A stretch of DNA of 64,000 bases from DASXUX01 sp036504595. Lineage in GTDB: Bacteria > Planctomycetota > SZUA-567 > H5-PLA8. Positions 40,660-48,684 of this stretch are shown piece after piece. Under the pieces are notes generated by a model, which saw only the letters and a program-made list of their open reading frames with translations, was not told the DNA's origin and made no database searches. Within the stretch, counting starts at the first letter, position 1. Each line of letters opens with the position of its first letter. The stretch covers positions 62,001 to 126,000 of the forward strand of contig DASXUX010000083.1 of NCBI GenBank assembly GCA_036504595.1, written 5' to 3'. Both the position numbers and the translations under genes were made by a program.

Positions 40660-42903
40660 GTGCATACGAGAACTCTTCTCATCGCCGTGCTTCTTCTGCT
40701 TGCGTCGCTTTCCGCAGCCGCCCAGCAGCCCGAATCCCCTCGCCTTTCTCCCGATGCTCCGCCTGAGATCGGCGCGTGGTTCTGGCAATCGCAGGTCGAG
40801 CTTGCGCCGGAAGGCTACCGCAAGTTTATTGATTTGGTCGCGGAGCACTCCCCGTACACCCTCTTGACGACCAGCCAGCGCATTCCCCGCGAGATCACCG
40901 AACCTGAAATGCACGACCTTTACAAAGCCGGCGTCGCCTACGCGCACCAAAAAGGTCTGCGCGTCGCCCTCGATCTCGACATCCGTCTCGCGCGTGAAGC
41001 CTTTCGCAAAGCCTATCCCGAGGAAATGCAGGAGGTTTTGCGCATCAAGGAAGCCGATGTACCCGAAACCGGCGCGGAGATCACCCTCGCCAAAATCGAG
41101 AACAGCGATCACATGACCTGGGGCTCGAAAGCCGCATACGTCTCGCTCGCCGGCAAACTCGTGAGCGTTTACGCCTACACGCGCGACAAGGACGGCATCG
41201 ATCCCGCCAGCGTCCAAGACATTACGGCGGAGTGCAAAGCGAAAGAGGAGTCTTCCACCCGCGTCGTCGTGAGCATTCCAGGCGGCAAGGATCTCGCCGG
41301 CCGAAAAGTCGCCGCCATGGCGACGTTCACTCTCTTCTGCGCCGATGTTTTCGCGCCGCATCTCATCGAGTTCCAGCGCTCGATCTACAAAATGTACGCT
41401 GACATTCCTCTCGATGGCGCGATGAAGGACGAATGGGGCTTCCCGACCGGTCCCGGCCACGTCGGAAACGATTTCTATGTCTCGAAGTACCGCGCCGAAG
41501 CCTACGCCAAGCGCACCGGTGGCCACAACCTCCTCGCGGATTGTTTCCTGATGTTCGCCGAGCAGCGCGGCAAGAAGTCTGAGCGCCAGGCTGCCATCAA
41601 CCATTTCCAGGAGATGAACTGGCAGCGCAATTCCGAAATTGAAGAAGCGTTCTACCGTGACGCGAAAGAAACGTTTGGCCCTGCTGCGTTCGTTGGCACC
41701 CATGCCACCTGGCACCCCGCGCTCAACATTCCCGAACTTAACAAGAACGGCTGGGATTGGTGGGCCGCTCGCCGCGACTATGGCCAGAGCGACGAAACTA
41801 CTCCCTATCCGGCGCGCACGTCGCTGGCTCGAAAGTGGGGCGGAGCCGTCTGGTACAATCAGTGGTACTCGACACAGAAGGATATCGTCAGCTACACGCG
41901 CGAGCTCTGGAAAAATGCCATCAGCGGCGGACGCATTAATTATCATCCACTCTTCCCGCACAAATCGGCCGATCCGCTCGGAGGCGCGGCTGCTCTGCTG
42001 GAAGGCGGCCTGATGCAAGGTGAGTGCCGCGTGCGTCTGCTCAATTTCGTCACGCGCGCGCAGCTCGACTGTCCCGTCGCCATCGTCTTCGGTCACGCCG
42101 CCGCCATGAACTGGGCGGGCCCTGCCTTTATGGACAACGGCGTCAATCTCGCGCAGCAATTCTGGAATGCCGGCTTTCCCGCCGACCTGATCCCTTCGAG
42201 TGAAATCCGCAGCGGTGCGGTGTCCGTCACCGGTGATGGCTTCGTTCAGTACGGTGCCGCCAAGCACAAATACAAAGCGCTGATCCTGCACCAGCCCGAA
42301 TTCGAACGTCCCGAGACCGCCGAGTTCTGGAAGAAAGCCGCGTCTGGGGGAAAAACCGCGCTCTATCGAAACGGCAATTGGACCGCCGATTTCGACGCCA
42401 AGCCGTTCGATGGCAACGCGCTCCTCCGCCGCGAAAACGAGGAGCCTGCGAGTGTTCAGAACGTAACCGAGAAGCTGAAAGCCGCCGGCGTCGAACCGTC
42501 GCATGAATGGAACGCCAAGGATCTCACCGGCCGCTGCCGCCTCACCGATGGCACCGAAATCATCGTCGCCGCGTCCGCCGAACAGCCCGCGGGAGTCGTC
42601 ATCAGCAAGACACTGAAGATTGGCAGACAGGAAGTGACGTTTGAGTGCATCGGCCTGGCCGCCGTACGTTTCAACGCCGCCGGAGAACTCCAAGCCATCG
42701 CCGCCGGCGCGCTGAAATCGTTCAAAGCCGCCGCGCTGTCAATCGAACTCCATCAACCCGCCGACATCGCCCTATGGCGCGACGAAAAAGGCAATTGGCG
42801 CGGCGTCCTGCAAGGCCATAAAGGCGAAGTCCCCGAACCGCTTCTGTCGATCACCAAAGATTGGCTGCGCCTGTCCGTGCCCAAACCCGTCGCCCCCAAC
42901 TAG
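40660..42903 (+). CDS. Secreted beta-galactosidase-like (GH42-like fold) protein
   Basis: 747 residues; GTG 40660 start follows CGGAGAA. Signal peptide (1-21), a TIM barrel (about 35-420) with PLDGAMKDEWGF (Asp257/Glu258 at the expected acid position) and GTHATWHP, and then a Rossmann-like domain (about 440-570; PVAIVFGHAAAMNWAGP, KALILHQPEFERPETAEF). The latter resembles the trimerisation/amidotransferase-like domain of GH42 beta-galactosidases. The C-terminus is beta-rich. Not close enough to a named family for a firm activity. Tandem with the DUF6259 gene, which suggests joint polysaccharide degradation. Confidence 0.8.
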   Translation: MHTRTLLIAVLLLLASLSAAAQQPESPRLSPDAPPEIGAWFWQSQVELAPEGYRKFIDLVAEHSPYTLLTTSQRIPREITEPEMHDLYKAGVAYAHQKGLRVALDLDIRLAREAFRKAYPEEMQEVLRIKEADVPETGAEITLAKIENSDHMTWGSKAAYVSLAGKLVSVYAYTRDKDGIDPASVQDITAECKAKEESSTRVVVSIPGGKDLAGRKVAAMATFTLFCADVFAPHLIEFQRSIYKMYADIPLDGAMKDEWGFPTGPGHVGNDFYVSKYRAEAYAKRTGGHNLLADCFLMFAEQRGKKSERQAAINHFQEMNWQRNSEIEEAFYRDAKETFGPAAFVGTHATWHPALNIPELNKNGWDWWAARRDYGQSDETTPYPARTSLARKWGGAVWYNQWYSTQKDIVSYTRELWKNAISGGRINYHPLFPHKSADPLGGAAALLEGGLMQGECRVRLLNFVTRAQLDCPVAIVFGHAAAMNWAGPAFMDNGVNLAQQFWNAGFPADLIPSSEIRSGAVSVTGDGFVQYGAAKHKYKALILHQPEFERPETAEFWKKAASGGKTALYRNGNWTADFDAKPFDGNALLRRENEEPASVQNVTEKLKAAGVEPSHEWNAKDLTGRCRLTDGTEIIVAASAEQPAGVVISKTLKIGRQEVTFECIGLAAVRFNAAGELQAIAAGALKSFKAAALSIELHQPADIALWRDEKGNWRGVLQGHKGEVPEPLLSITKDWLRLSVPKPVAPN

Positions 42904-42907
42904 CCGA

Positions 42908-42962
42908 CCATGAATCACCAGACACCAGAGCACCACTCACCAAGTACCACTCACCAATCTCC
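42908..42962. repeat. Word repeat (accagacaccagagcaccac)
   Basis: Successive 'accag/acaccag/accac-tcaccaagtacc' phrases follow the stop codon of the GH gene. Related phrases occur at 46443 and 61930. Confidence 0.65.
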
Positions 42963-43001
42963 CTTTTGCGTTCCGAATTTTGCGTTAACGTATGCATCGA
43001 C

Positions 43002-44372
43002 ATGAGCCCTCGCATTCTTCTCGTCAACCCGCCCGTCTACGACTTCTCCGCCTACGACTTCTGGCTGAAGCCCTATGGCATGTTGAGCGTCGCCGGCCTG
43101 CTGCGGGGACAAGCCGACTTCGTTCTGTTCGATTACCTCGATCGCCTTTCGCCACTAATGCACTCTGATAAGAAGCTTCGCGCGGACCACTGGGGCCGCG
43201 GCGAATTCTGTTCTCAGCCTGCGCCCAAGCCTGAAGTCTTCGCAGACATTCCGCGCCACTATCACCGCTTCGGTGTGCCGCGCGAAGCATTCCGCCACTT
43301 CCTGTCGCAGCAGCCGCCGTTCGACTTCGCTCTGATCCAGACTGGCATGACCTACTGGTATCCCGGCGTGCGCGAAGTGATCGACGACCTCCGCGCGTTC
43401 TCCGCGAAAACCAAAATTGTTCTTGGCGGCGTCTACGCCACGCTCTGCCCCACTCACGCCGGTTCCCTCGGCGCCGACCTCGTCGTCTCCGGCACCAACC
43501 TTGATCCTCTGTGGCAGTTCCTCGGTACGACTCCGCCACTTACCCCCAGCTTCAGCAGCCAAGAGCCAAGAGCTAAGAGCCAAGAGCCGCCGGTCCCGCT
43601 CTGGGATCTCTACCCGCGCCTGCAAACCGGCGTCCTGAAACTCGCCGACGGCTGCCCCTTTCGCTGCACGTATTGTTCGGTGCCGCAGGTCTACGCGGGC
43701 TTCACGCCTCGTCCGATCGAGCGCGTTCTCGCCGAATACGATTTCCTTCGAGCGCGCGGCGTTACCGACCTCGCGTTTTACGACGACGCGCTCGGCTACC
43801 AGGCGGACAATGTGCTGATGCCATTCCTCCGCGAAGTGATCAAGCACGGCTCGCGTGCCACTGCTGGCTTGTTAAGCAGTGCCGCGGCCGTCAACCTCCA
43901 CACTCCCAACGCGCTGCACGCGCGCTACATGACTCCCGAGGTCACGCGCTTGATGATCGACGCCGGCTTCAAAATCATCTTTCTCGGCTTCGAAAGCCAA
44001 GCGGTCCAGTGGCAGCGTGCGACCGGCGGCAAAGTCTACGCGCACGATCTCGAACAGGCGGTGCGAAACCTGTTGAACGCCGGCGCGAAACTCGAACACC
44101 TGCACGCCTACCTCATCATGGGCCATCCGCAGCATGATCAGCAAGACCTGGAAGGTTCCATGCGTCTGGCCAGCAGCCTCGGCCTGCGCATCATGCTGGC
44201 GGAATTTTCCCCCATTCCCGGCACGCCCGACGGCGAAGCCTGCCGCAAGTGGATCGATCTGGACGAACCGCTCAATCACAACAAAACTTCGTTCCCGTTC
44301 GTACTGCTCGGCGAAACCGAAGTCCGCCGCCTGAAACAACTCTGCCGCGATCTGAACGCCGCCCGCTCGTAG
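43002..44372 (+). CDS. B12-binding-domain-type radical SAM protein
   Basis: 456 residues. The N-terminus (MSPRILLVNPPVYDF; FALIQTGMTYWYPGVREVIDDL; IVLGGVYATLCPTHA) is a cobalamin-binding-like Rossmann domain (about 1-165). The radical SAM cluster motif CxxxCxxC is CPFRCTYC (Cys218, 222, 225), followed by the SAM barrel (FYDDALGY; IFLGFESQ). A word repeat (SSQEPRAKSQEPP, about 185-197) lies in frame in the linker between domains. ATG 43002 gives the canonical start, though the ribosome-binding site is weak. Such proteins perform methylations or other radical chemistry on unknown small molecules or lipids. Confidence 0.9.
   Translation: MSPRILLVNPPVYDFSAYDFWLKPYGMLSVAGLLRGQADFVLFDYLDRLSPLMHSDKKLRADHWGRGEFCSQPAPKPEVFADIPRHYHRFGVPREAFRHFLSQQPPFDFALIQTGMTYWYPGVREVIDDLRAFSAKTKIVLGGVYATLCPTHAGSLGADLVVSGTNLDPLWQFLGTTPPLTPSFSSQEPRAKSQEPPVPLWDLYPRLQTGVLKLADGCPFRCTYCSVPQVYAGFTPRPIERVLAEYDFLRARGVTDLAFYDDALGYQADNVLMPFLREVIKHGSRATAGLLSSAAAVNLHTPNALHARYMTPEVTRLMIDAGFKIIFLGFESQAVQWQRATGGKVYAHDLEQAVRNLLNAGAKLEHLHAYLIMGHPQHDQQDLEGSMRLASSLGLRIMLAEFSPIPGTPDGEACRKWIDLDEPLNHNKTSFPFVLLGETEVRRLKQLCRDLNAARS
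43554..43589. repeat. In-frame word repeat (agccaagagccaagagct)
   Basis: Four near-identical 'aagagcc/aagagct' units encode SSQEPRAKSQEPP in the interdomain linker of the radical SAM gene. Confidence 0.8.
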
Positions 44373-44396
44373 GACGTTTTGCCAAATTGTCCCTCA
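44371..44396 (+). repeat. taggacRttttgcYaaattgtcc motif
   Basis: This motif, with GGAC/GTCC ends, overlaps the radical SAM stop codon. Near-identical motifs are at 6096-6118 and, more diverged, at 5909 in the repeat array, so it is a dispersed element. Confidence 0.6.
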
Positions 44397-44427
44397 GTTG
44401 AACTCCACTAATCTGAGTTGTATGGTT

Positions 44428-44448
44428 GGAGAGGTATCTCACCTCTCC
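44428..44448 (+). other. Hairpin immediately upstream of a ribosome-binding site
   Basis: GGAGAGGT (44428-44435) pairs perfectly with 44441-44448 around a five-base loop. CTCCGGAGCG, the likely ribosome-binding region of the gene at 44461, overlaps its 3' arm, so folding may affect translation. Confidence 0.5.
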
Positions 44449-44460
44449 GGAGCGCCCACG

Positions 44461-44961
44461 ATGCTGCGCAGCACACGCCTTCAGGCCGGCTCCGCACTCT
44501 TTATATTCTGCGTCTGTATCGCAAGTGCCAATGAGGCCGCCGATCTTGACAAAGCCCTCGGCGACGAACGCCCCAGTAAGCAGGTTGATGAGAGCGGCCT
44601 GGTCACCTACTTCAGCGGCCTGCAACTCCTTGTCGAATCCAAGGGCAAGCGCGTCCCGGCGCAGTACGTTGCCGTCGGCGGCGAGGTGATCATGGAATGC
44701 AAAGCCTGGGCGCAGAAAGGCGCCAAGATTTCCGAAGTTGCATTCATGCTCATTGATGAAAACGACAAGCCGCTGCTCACCGCCAAAGGCACCCGGCGCG
44801 GCGAGACGAAATTCTATGAAGCCAAAGTAAAGATGACCGACAACCCCGGCCGCTTCCGGTTTGGCGTCGCCCTCAAAGCCAAACCCGACACCGACGCCGC
44901 CGATGAGCCGGAAAAGCCCGTCAGGCCACCCAAGCCGCCCAAGGACAGCGGGGAATTTTGA
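44461..44961 (+). CDS. Small secreted protein of unknown function
   Basis: 166 residues from ATG 44461, preceded by CCGGAG. Signal peptide (1-24), a compact beta-rich domain (about 45-145; VGGEVIMECKAWAQ...VAFMLIDENDKPLL) and a Pro/Lys/Asp-rich tail (KPDTDAADEPEKPVRPPKPP). It could be a small immunoglobulin-like carrier domain. No family recognised. Confidence 0.75.
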   Translation: MLRSTRLQAGSALFIFCVCIASANEAADLDKALGDERPSKQVDESGLVTYFSGLQLLVESKGKRVPAQYVAVGGEVIMECKAWAQKGAKISEVAFMLIDENDKPLLTAKGTRRGETKFYEAKVKMTDNPGRFRFGVALKAKPDTDAADEPEKPVRPPKPPKDSGEF

Positions 44962-44994
44962 GCGCCTGCGCCTCAGCACTCATGGCTCAGCGCT

Positions 44995-46368
44995 TCACTT
45001 CACCCTTACCCGCGCATAACTCATCGTGTTGCTCATCGTGTTGCTCGCCCCGCTGCGCTGCCCCAAAACATCCAGCAAAAACGACGGCGCCGACCCGGCA
45101 CGCACCGTCGCCGTGAAAAACTCCATGAACGCATGCTTCAGCGGCACCCGCACCGCCGGCGTGTTCGTACCGTCCGGCAGCAGTTCCATCAGCCGGTTCT
45201 CCGAAACCAAACCGCCCACATAAAAGAACACAAACAAGCGTCCGTCCGGCGTTACGTGAAATCGGCCGCGCCCGGGAATCTCCTTCGAGCCACCTTCTTC
45301 GGCCAGCACCAGCGAACGCTTTGAAACCACCTTGCCCGCGCGAAGCAGCGCGTAGTTCAACGCGCTCGATTGCTTTTCGTTCGGGTAGAATTCCGCGCGT
45401 AAACGCTCGTCGAGCGCCTTCTCATTCCAGATCAAGTGCACGTCGCCGTTCGGCGCGACCCACATGTCCCCCGGCATGATCCACCCGCACGTTTTGTCGC
45501 GACTGGCCACTTCTACCCACGGCTCGAACTTGTCCGCCGTCAAATCAGGGCACCACGTATAGAAGAGCCGACGAAAATCGTAATCCCATTCGCGGCCAGT
45601 GATCTTGCGCTTCGCGTCTCGCCATTTCTGATACGGTTCCACGATGTCGCTCACGCCGCAGAAGTGCGCTGCCTTTCCCTTCAGCGCCACATTCGGATAA
45701 CACACGCGGATCGGCTGCGGCTTGTCATATTCAGTGCCGTTCGGCCACGCAAGCTTCCCGTGCGCTATCCACTGCCCGCGCGCTTCGTCGCGCAGCGTCC
45801 ACTCCGCATGCGTGTACCCAATGTTCTGAAGAAGAATCAGGCTCTGCGATTCCGCATCAGCCGCAAAGCTGCGGTAGGAATGCTCCGTGAACTGCGGCGT
45901 CCCGTCCCACTCGGGCATCAGCGTTTGATACGCCGCCTTCGCATCCGATGCCGAAAACTGGAGAATCTCCGGCCGCGCCGGCCCGGCGCGCTGCCCCGGC
46001 ACCAGCGTCGGATTTGTCGAAAGCATCAGTTTCCCGTTCGGCAGCGTCGCGAGCGGACACGGCTCGCGCGTGCGTCCGCTCTTGTCTGTCTGCTGCAACT
46101 CCCAACCCGCAGTACCGCGCTTGTATAGCGTCCAGCGGCAATTATTGAGCGGCTTCGCGTCCGGCAGCGTCTCCAGACCGCTCGCAAAAACATCGTCGCC
46201 GATACGCACCAGGCACGTCGAACCATGACACCACATCGGCCCCGCTCCGTTGCCTGCAGGCGTGAACGTGTAAACGTCTTCCTCCACTTCCACGGTTGGC
46301 GGCATGTTCTGGGTCTCCGCGTGCGTCACCAGGGCCGCAATACCTAAGAGGAGCGCCAGTGTTCGCAT
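44995..46368 (-). CDS. Secreted BNR/sialidase-like beta-propeller protein
   Basis: 457 residues with a signal peptide (1-17). Repeated beta-strand blocks with aromatic and Asp-rich turns (RIGDDVFASGLETLP, MWVAPNGDVHLIWNE, HVTPDGRLFVFFYVGG) suggest a six-bladed propeller of the sialidase/BNR type. Asp-box (SxDxGxTW) motifs are not clear, so activity is uncertain. ATG 46368 follows ACGGAG. Isolated on the minus strand between rightward genes. Confidence 0.72.
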   Translation of the reverse strand: MRTLALLLGIAALVTHAETQNMPPTVEVEEDVYTFTPAGNGAGPMWCHGSTCLVRIGDDVFASGLETLPDAKPLNNCRWTLYKRGTAGWELQQTDKSGRTREPCPLATLPNGKLMLSTNPTLVPGQRAGPARPEILQFSASDAKAAYQTLMPEWDGTPQFTEHSYRSFAADAESQSLILLQNIGYTHAEWTLRDEARGQWIAHGKLAWPNGTEYDKPQPIRVCYPNVALKGKAAHFCGVSDIVEPYQKWRDAKRKITGREWDYDFRRLFYTWCPDLTADKFEPWVEVASRDKTCGWIMPGDMWVAPNGDVHLIWNEKALDERLRAEFYPNEKQSSALNYALLRAGKVVSKRSLVLAEEGGSKEIPGRGRFHVTPDGRLFVFFYVGGLVSENRLMELLPDGTNTPAVRVPLKHAFMEFFTATVRAGSAPSFLLDVLGQRSGASNTMSNTMSYARVRVK

Positions 46369-46442
46369 TTTTGAATCTCCGTCGCAGATGACGAATATTT
46401 AACCCCGCGCCCACTTCGCGTCCATCCGAAACCTCTCGCCTC

Positions 46443-46488
46443 GATCACTCAACCCCTCACAAAGTACCCCTCACCAAGTACCAACAAC
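46443..46488. repeat. Word repeat (ctcaccaagtaccaacaac)
   Basis: Phrases 'ctcacaaagtacccctcaccaagtacc' lie in the divergent gap upstream of hpnH and share vocabulary with 42937-42957. Confidence 0.65.
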
Positions 46489-46588
46489 AATGAAGCGTAC
46501 TTTGCCTGAATCGTCTATCCTTGGACCAGAACCCTGCTATAGTGTCGGGACGCTCGTAGAACAGGTTTGGAGACGTAAGTTCAGCTCT

Positions 46589-47743
46589 ATGCGCATACAG
46601 TTAACTCCTCTGTGGACAGTGGCACTTTACGTGGCCCGTCAGAAACTCGCGGGCCGGCAGCGCTACCCGATGGTCCTGATGCTGGAACCTTTGTTCCGCT
46701 GCAATCTCTCCTGCTCCGGCTGCGGGAAAATCCACCACGACGCCGACGTGCTGCGTCGCCAGCTTACGCCGGAACAGTGTTTTGCGGCTGCGCGGGAATG
46801 CGGCGCGCCCGTCGTCTGCGTCCCCGGCGGCGAACCCTTGTTGCACCCTCAGATCAATGAAATCATCAACGGTCTGGTCGCGATGAAAAAGTGCATCTAT
46901 CTGTGCACCAATGGCATCCTGCTCGATCAGTGGCTGGACAAGACCGATGTCAAGCCGTCCCGGTTTCTCAGCCTGGCCGTCCACTTGGACGGTCCAAGGG
47001 AAGAGCACGATGCCACCGTCGGCCGTCCGGGCACATTCGACCAGGCTGTGCAGGCAATTCGAAAAGCTGTCTCAATGGGCTTCTGTGTCACCACCAACAC
47101 GACCATCTTCGACGGTGCTGACCCCAAGCGCTTTCAGAAGTTCTTCAGCGACCTGATGGCCTTGAGCGTCTCGGGAATGATGATCTCACCAGCCTACGGC
47201 TACCAGGAGGCCAGCGGCCAGGATCGTTTTCTCGTGCGGCAGCGCAGCGTCGATTTTTTCCGCCAATTGCTCGAACCGCGGCAAAAAACATGGCATTTCA
47301 ACCACTCGCCGCTCTTTCTGGATTTCCTCACCGGCGGCATCGATTTCGAATGCACGCCTTGGGGTAACCCGACCTACAATATTTTCGGTTGGCAGCGCCC
47401 CTGTCACCTGCTTCCAGAAGGTTCCGCTGGAACGTTTCGCGAATTGATGGAAGAAACCGAATGGCAGAACTATGGCCGCCGCTCAGGCAACCCGCGTTGC
47501 CGGGATTGCCTGGCCCACTGCGGCTTCGAAGCCTCGTCGATGGCTTACACGTTCGGCTCCATTGGCGGCTTGGCACGCACAGCTTGGCGCGTCCTGACTG
47601 GTCGCCCTCTAGGCACCGTCGAAAAACCGCTGATCGTGCCGTCGGACCGCCCCGCGTGCACGCCGCCGGTTCGGGAACCCCAAACTCCTTCACTTGTCTC
47701 CGCTTCTTCGGTCCCTTTCTCAGCCGCAAGGGAGAGAGGTTAG
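46589..47743 (+). CDS. hpnH: Adenosyl-hopene transferase HpnH (radical SAM)
   Basis: 384 residues. The sequence follows HpnH throughout: RYPMVLMLEPLFRCNLSCSGCGKI with the 4Fe-4S cysteines C38, C42 and C45, ECGAPVVCVPGGEPLLHP, YLCTNGILLD, HLDGPREEHDATV, TTNTTIFDGADP, CTPWGNPTYNIFGWQRPCHLLPEG, and a C-terminal CRDCLAHCGFE cysteine set. HpnH joins the 5'-deoxyadenosyl group of SAM to diploptene, the first step of extended hopanoid side chains. ATG 46589 matches the usual family start; an in-frame ATG at 46490 would add 33 residues. The last ~25 residues (from about PPVREPQTPS) lie partly in a 'gccgcaagggagagaggttag' repeat that provides the stop codon. No other hopanoid genes are in the window. 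Confidence 0.93.
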   Translation: MRIQLTPLWTVALYVARQKLAGRQRYPMVLMLEPLFRCNLSCSGCGKIHHDADVLRRQLTPEQCFAAARECGAPVVCVPGGEPLLHPQINEIINGLVAMKKCIYLCTNGILLDQWLDKTDVKPSRFLSLAVHLDGPREEHDATVGRPGTFDQAVQAIRKAVSMGFCVTTNTTIFDGADPKRFQKFFSDLMALSVSGMMISPAYGYQEASGQDRFLVRQRSVDFFRQLLEPRQKTWHFNHSPLFLDFLTGGIDFECTPWGNPTYNIFGWQRPCHLLPEGSAGTFRELMEETEWQNYGRRSGNPRCRDCLAHCGFEASSMAYTFGSIGGLARTAWRVLTGRPLGTVEKPLIVPSDRPACTPPVREPQTPSLVSASSVPFSAARERG

Positions 47744-47757
47744 AGGTGAGGGGGCGT
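47711..47757. repeat. SPLPREGEG-family repeat at the end of hpnH
   Basis: The 'ccctttctcagccgcaaggg' stem is followed by 'agaggttagaggtgaggggg', a diverged copy of the 43-base element. It encodes the last residues and TAG stop of hpnH. Confidence 0.8.
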
Positions 47758-47835
47758 TGCCGGTGAATGAATGAAAGCCCGCATTCTAATTAGCGCGACA
47801 CGCAGAGCCTTTCAACATATTGAACGGGCGCCAGC

Positions 47836-48543
47836 TCACCCTACTTCCTGATGGGCCTCCATTATCGCGCAGAAGCGCGCCAGATCCTCGTCAATCTGTT
47901 GCTCCGGAGCTTTACCGAAGAGCCGCGCGAGGCCCGCGCCGATCTTGCCCGCCGGCGGACGGTATTGCAGTTCAAGCGTCACCTGCGTGTTTCCGTCCGA
48001 CTGGCGTGTGAATAGAACCGTGCCCGCCGAAACAACGTCTGCGCCGGGTAGCGAACGCCATGCAATGAGCTCACCGGGAACGTCGTTGATGATTTCGGCG
48101 GCCCATTCCACCGTCTTGCCCGCTGGCGCTTCAACGATCCAGTACGACAGTTTATCTCCGACGCAACGAACTTCTTTCACGTGTTGCATGAACTGCGGCA
48201 GGTTCGCGAGATTCCGCCAGAAATGATAAAGCTCCTGCGGCTCTCGCCTGATGCTGATCGATTTCTCGATCTTTATTCCGCGTTCCCAGACCTTTTCATG
48301 TTCCGCGGCCGTGGCTCTGTTGATCCCCAGCGCATTGTACACGCTGCAATACCCAGTCGTGGCCCGATAGATCAGGCTCCCCCCGACCGCCGCCGTCGCC
48401 AGTCCCAGAATCCCGCGTCGCCGCAAACCGAGTAGCGTCAACGCGCCGCCGGCAATCCCTGAAAGCCAGCGTTCATGCTTGCCCACATTTGTTGAATGCG
48501 GCAAATTTTTCGTCTTCGCCGGTCCGTTCGCTATCTCTGTCAT
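47836..48543 (-). CDS. SRPBCC-domain protein with membrane segments
   Basis: 235 residues. The N-terminal part (about 20-65) has two hydrophobic stretches around LRRRGILGLATAAVGGSLIYRATTGYC, like small DUF2892-type inner-membrane proteins. Residues about 90-235 form an SRPBCC/START-like ligand-binding domain (IEKSISIRREPQELYHFWRNLANLPQFMQHVKEV, GKTVEWAAEIINDVPGELIAWRSLPGADVVSAG). ATG 48543 follows CAGGAG. Such fusions are common in many bacteria; the ligand is probably hydrophobic. Leftward, divergent from the giant gene at 48685. Confidence 0.88.
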   Translation of the reverse strand: MTEIANGPAKTKNLPHSTNVGKHERWLSGIAGGALTLLGLRRRGILGLATAAVGGSLIYRATTGYCSVYNALGINRATAAEHEKVWERGIKIEKSISIRREPQELYHFWRNLANLPQFMQHVKEVRCVGDKLSYWIVEAPAGKTVEWAAEIINDVPGELIAWRSLPGADVVSAGTVLFTRQSDGNTQVTLELQYRPPAGKIGAGLARLFGKAPEQQIDEDLARFCAIMEAHQEVG

Positions 48544-48684
48544 ATTTAGCTCCTGCCTCGTACCACCCATTTCATCAACCACCCTGCAATGCCAAGGCCA
48601 GTAATGCCTGTCTGTCGCGTTAATCCCCTTGCGAGCCCGCGCGCGGTGCTGTAGGCCATCCACATTGATTGCGAGGATGCCAGT

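Noticed and set aside
39586..42693. 1035-codon open frame antisense to the DUF6259 and GH-like genes
   Set aside because: It spans two rightward genes that each have a ribosome-binding site and signal peptide. Its product has no recognisable domain.
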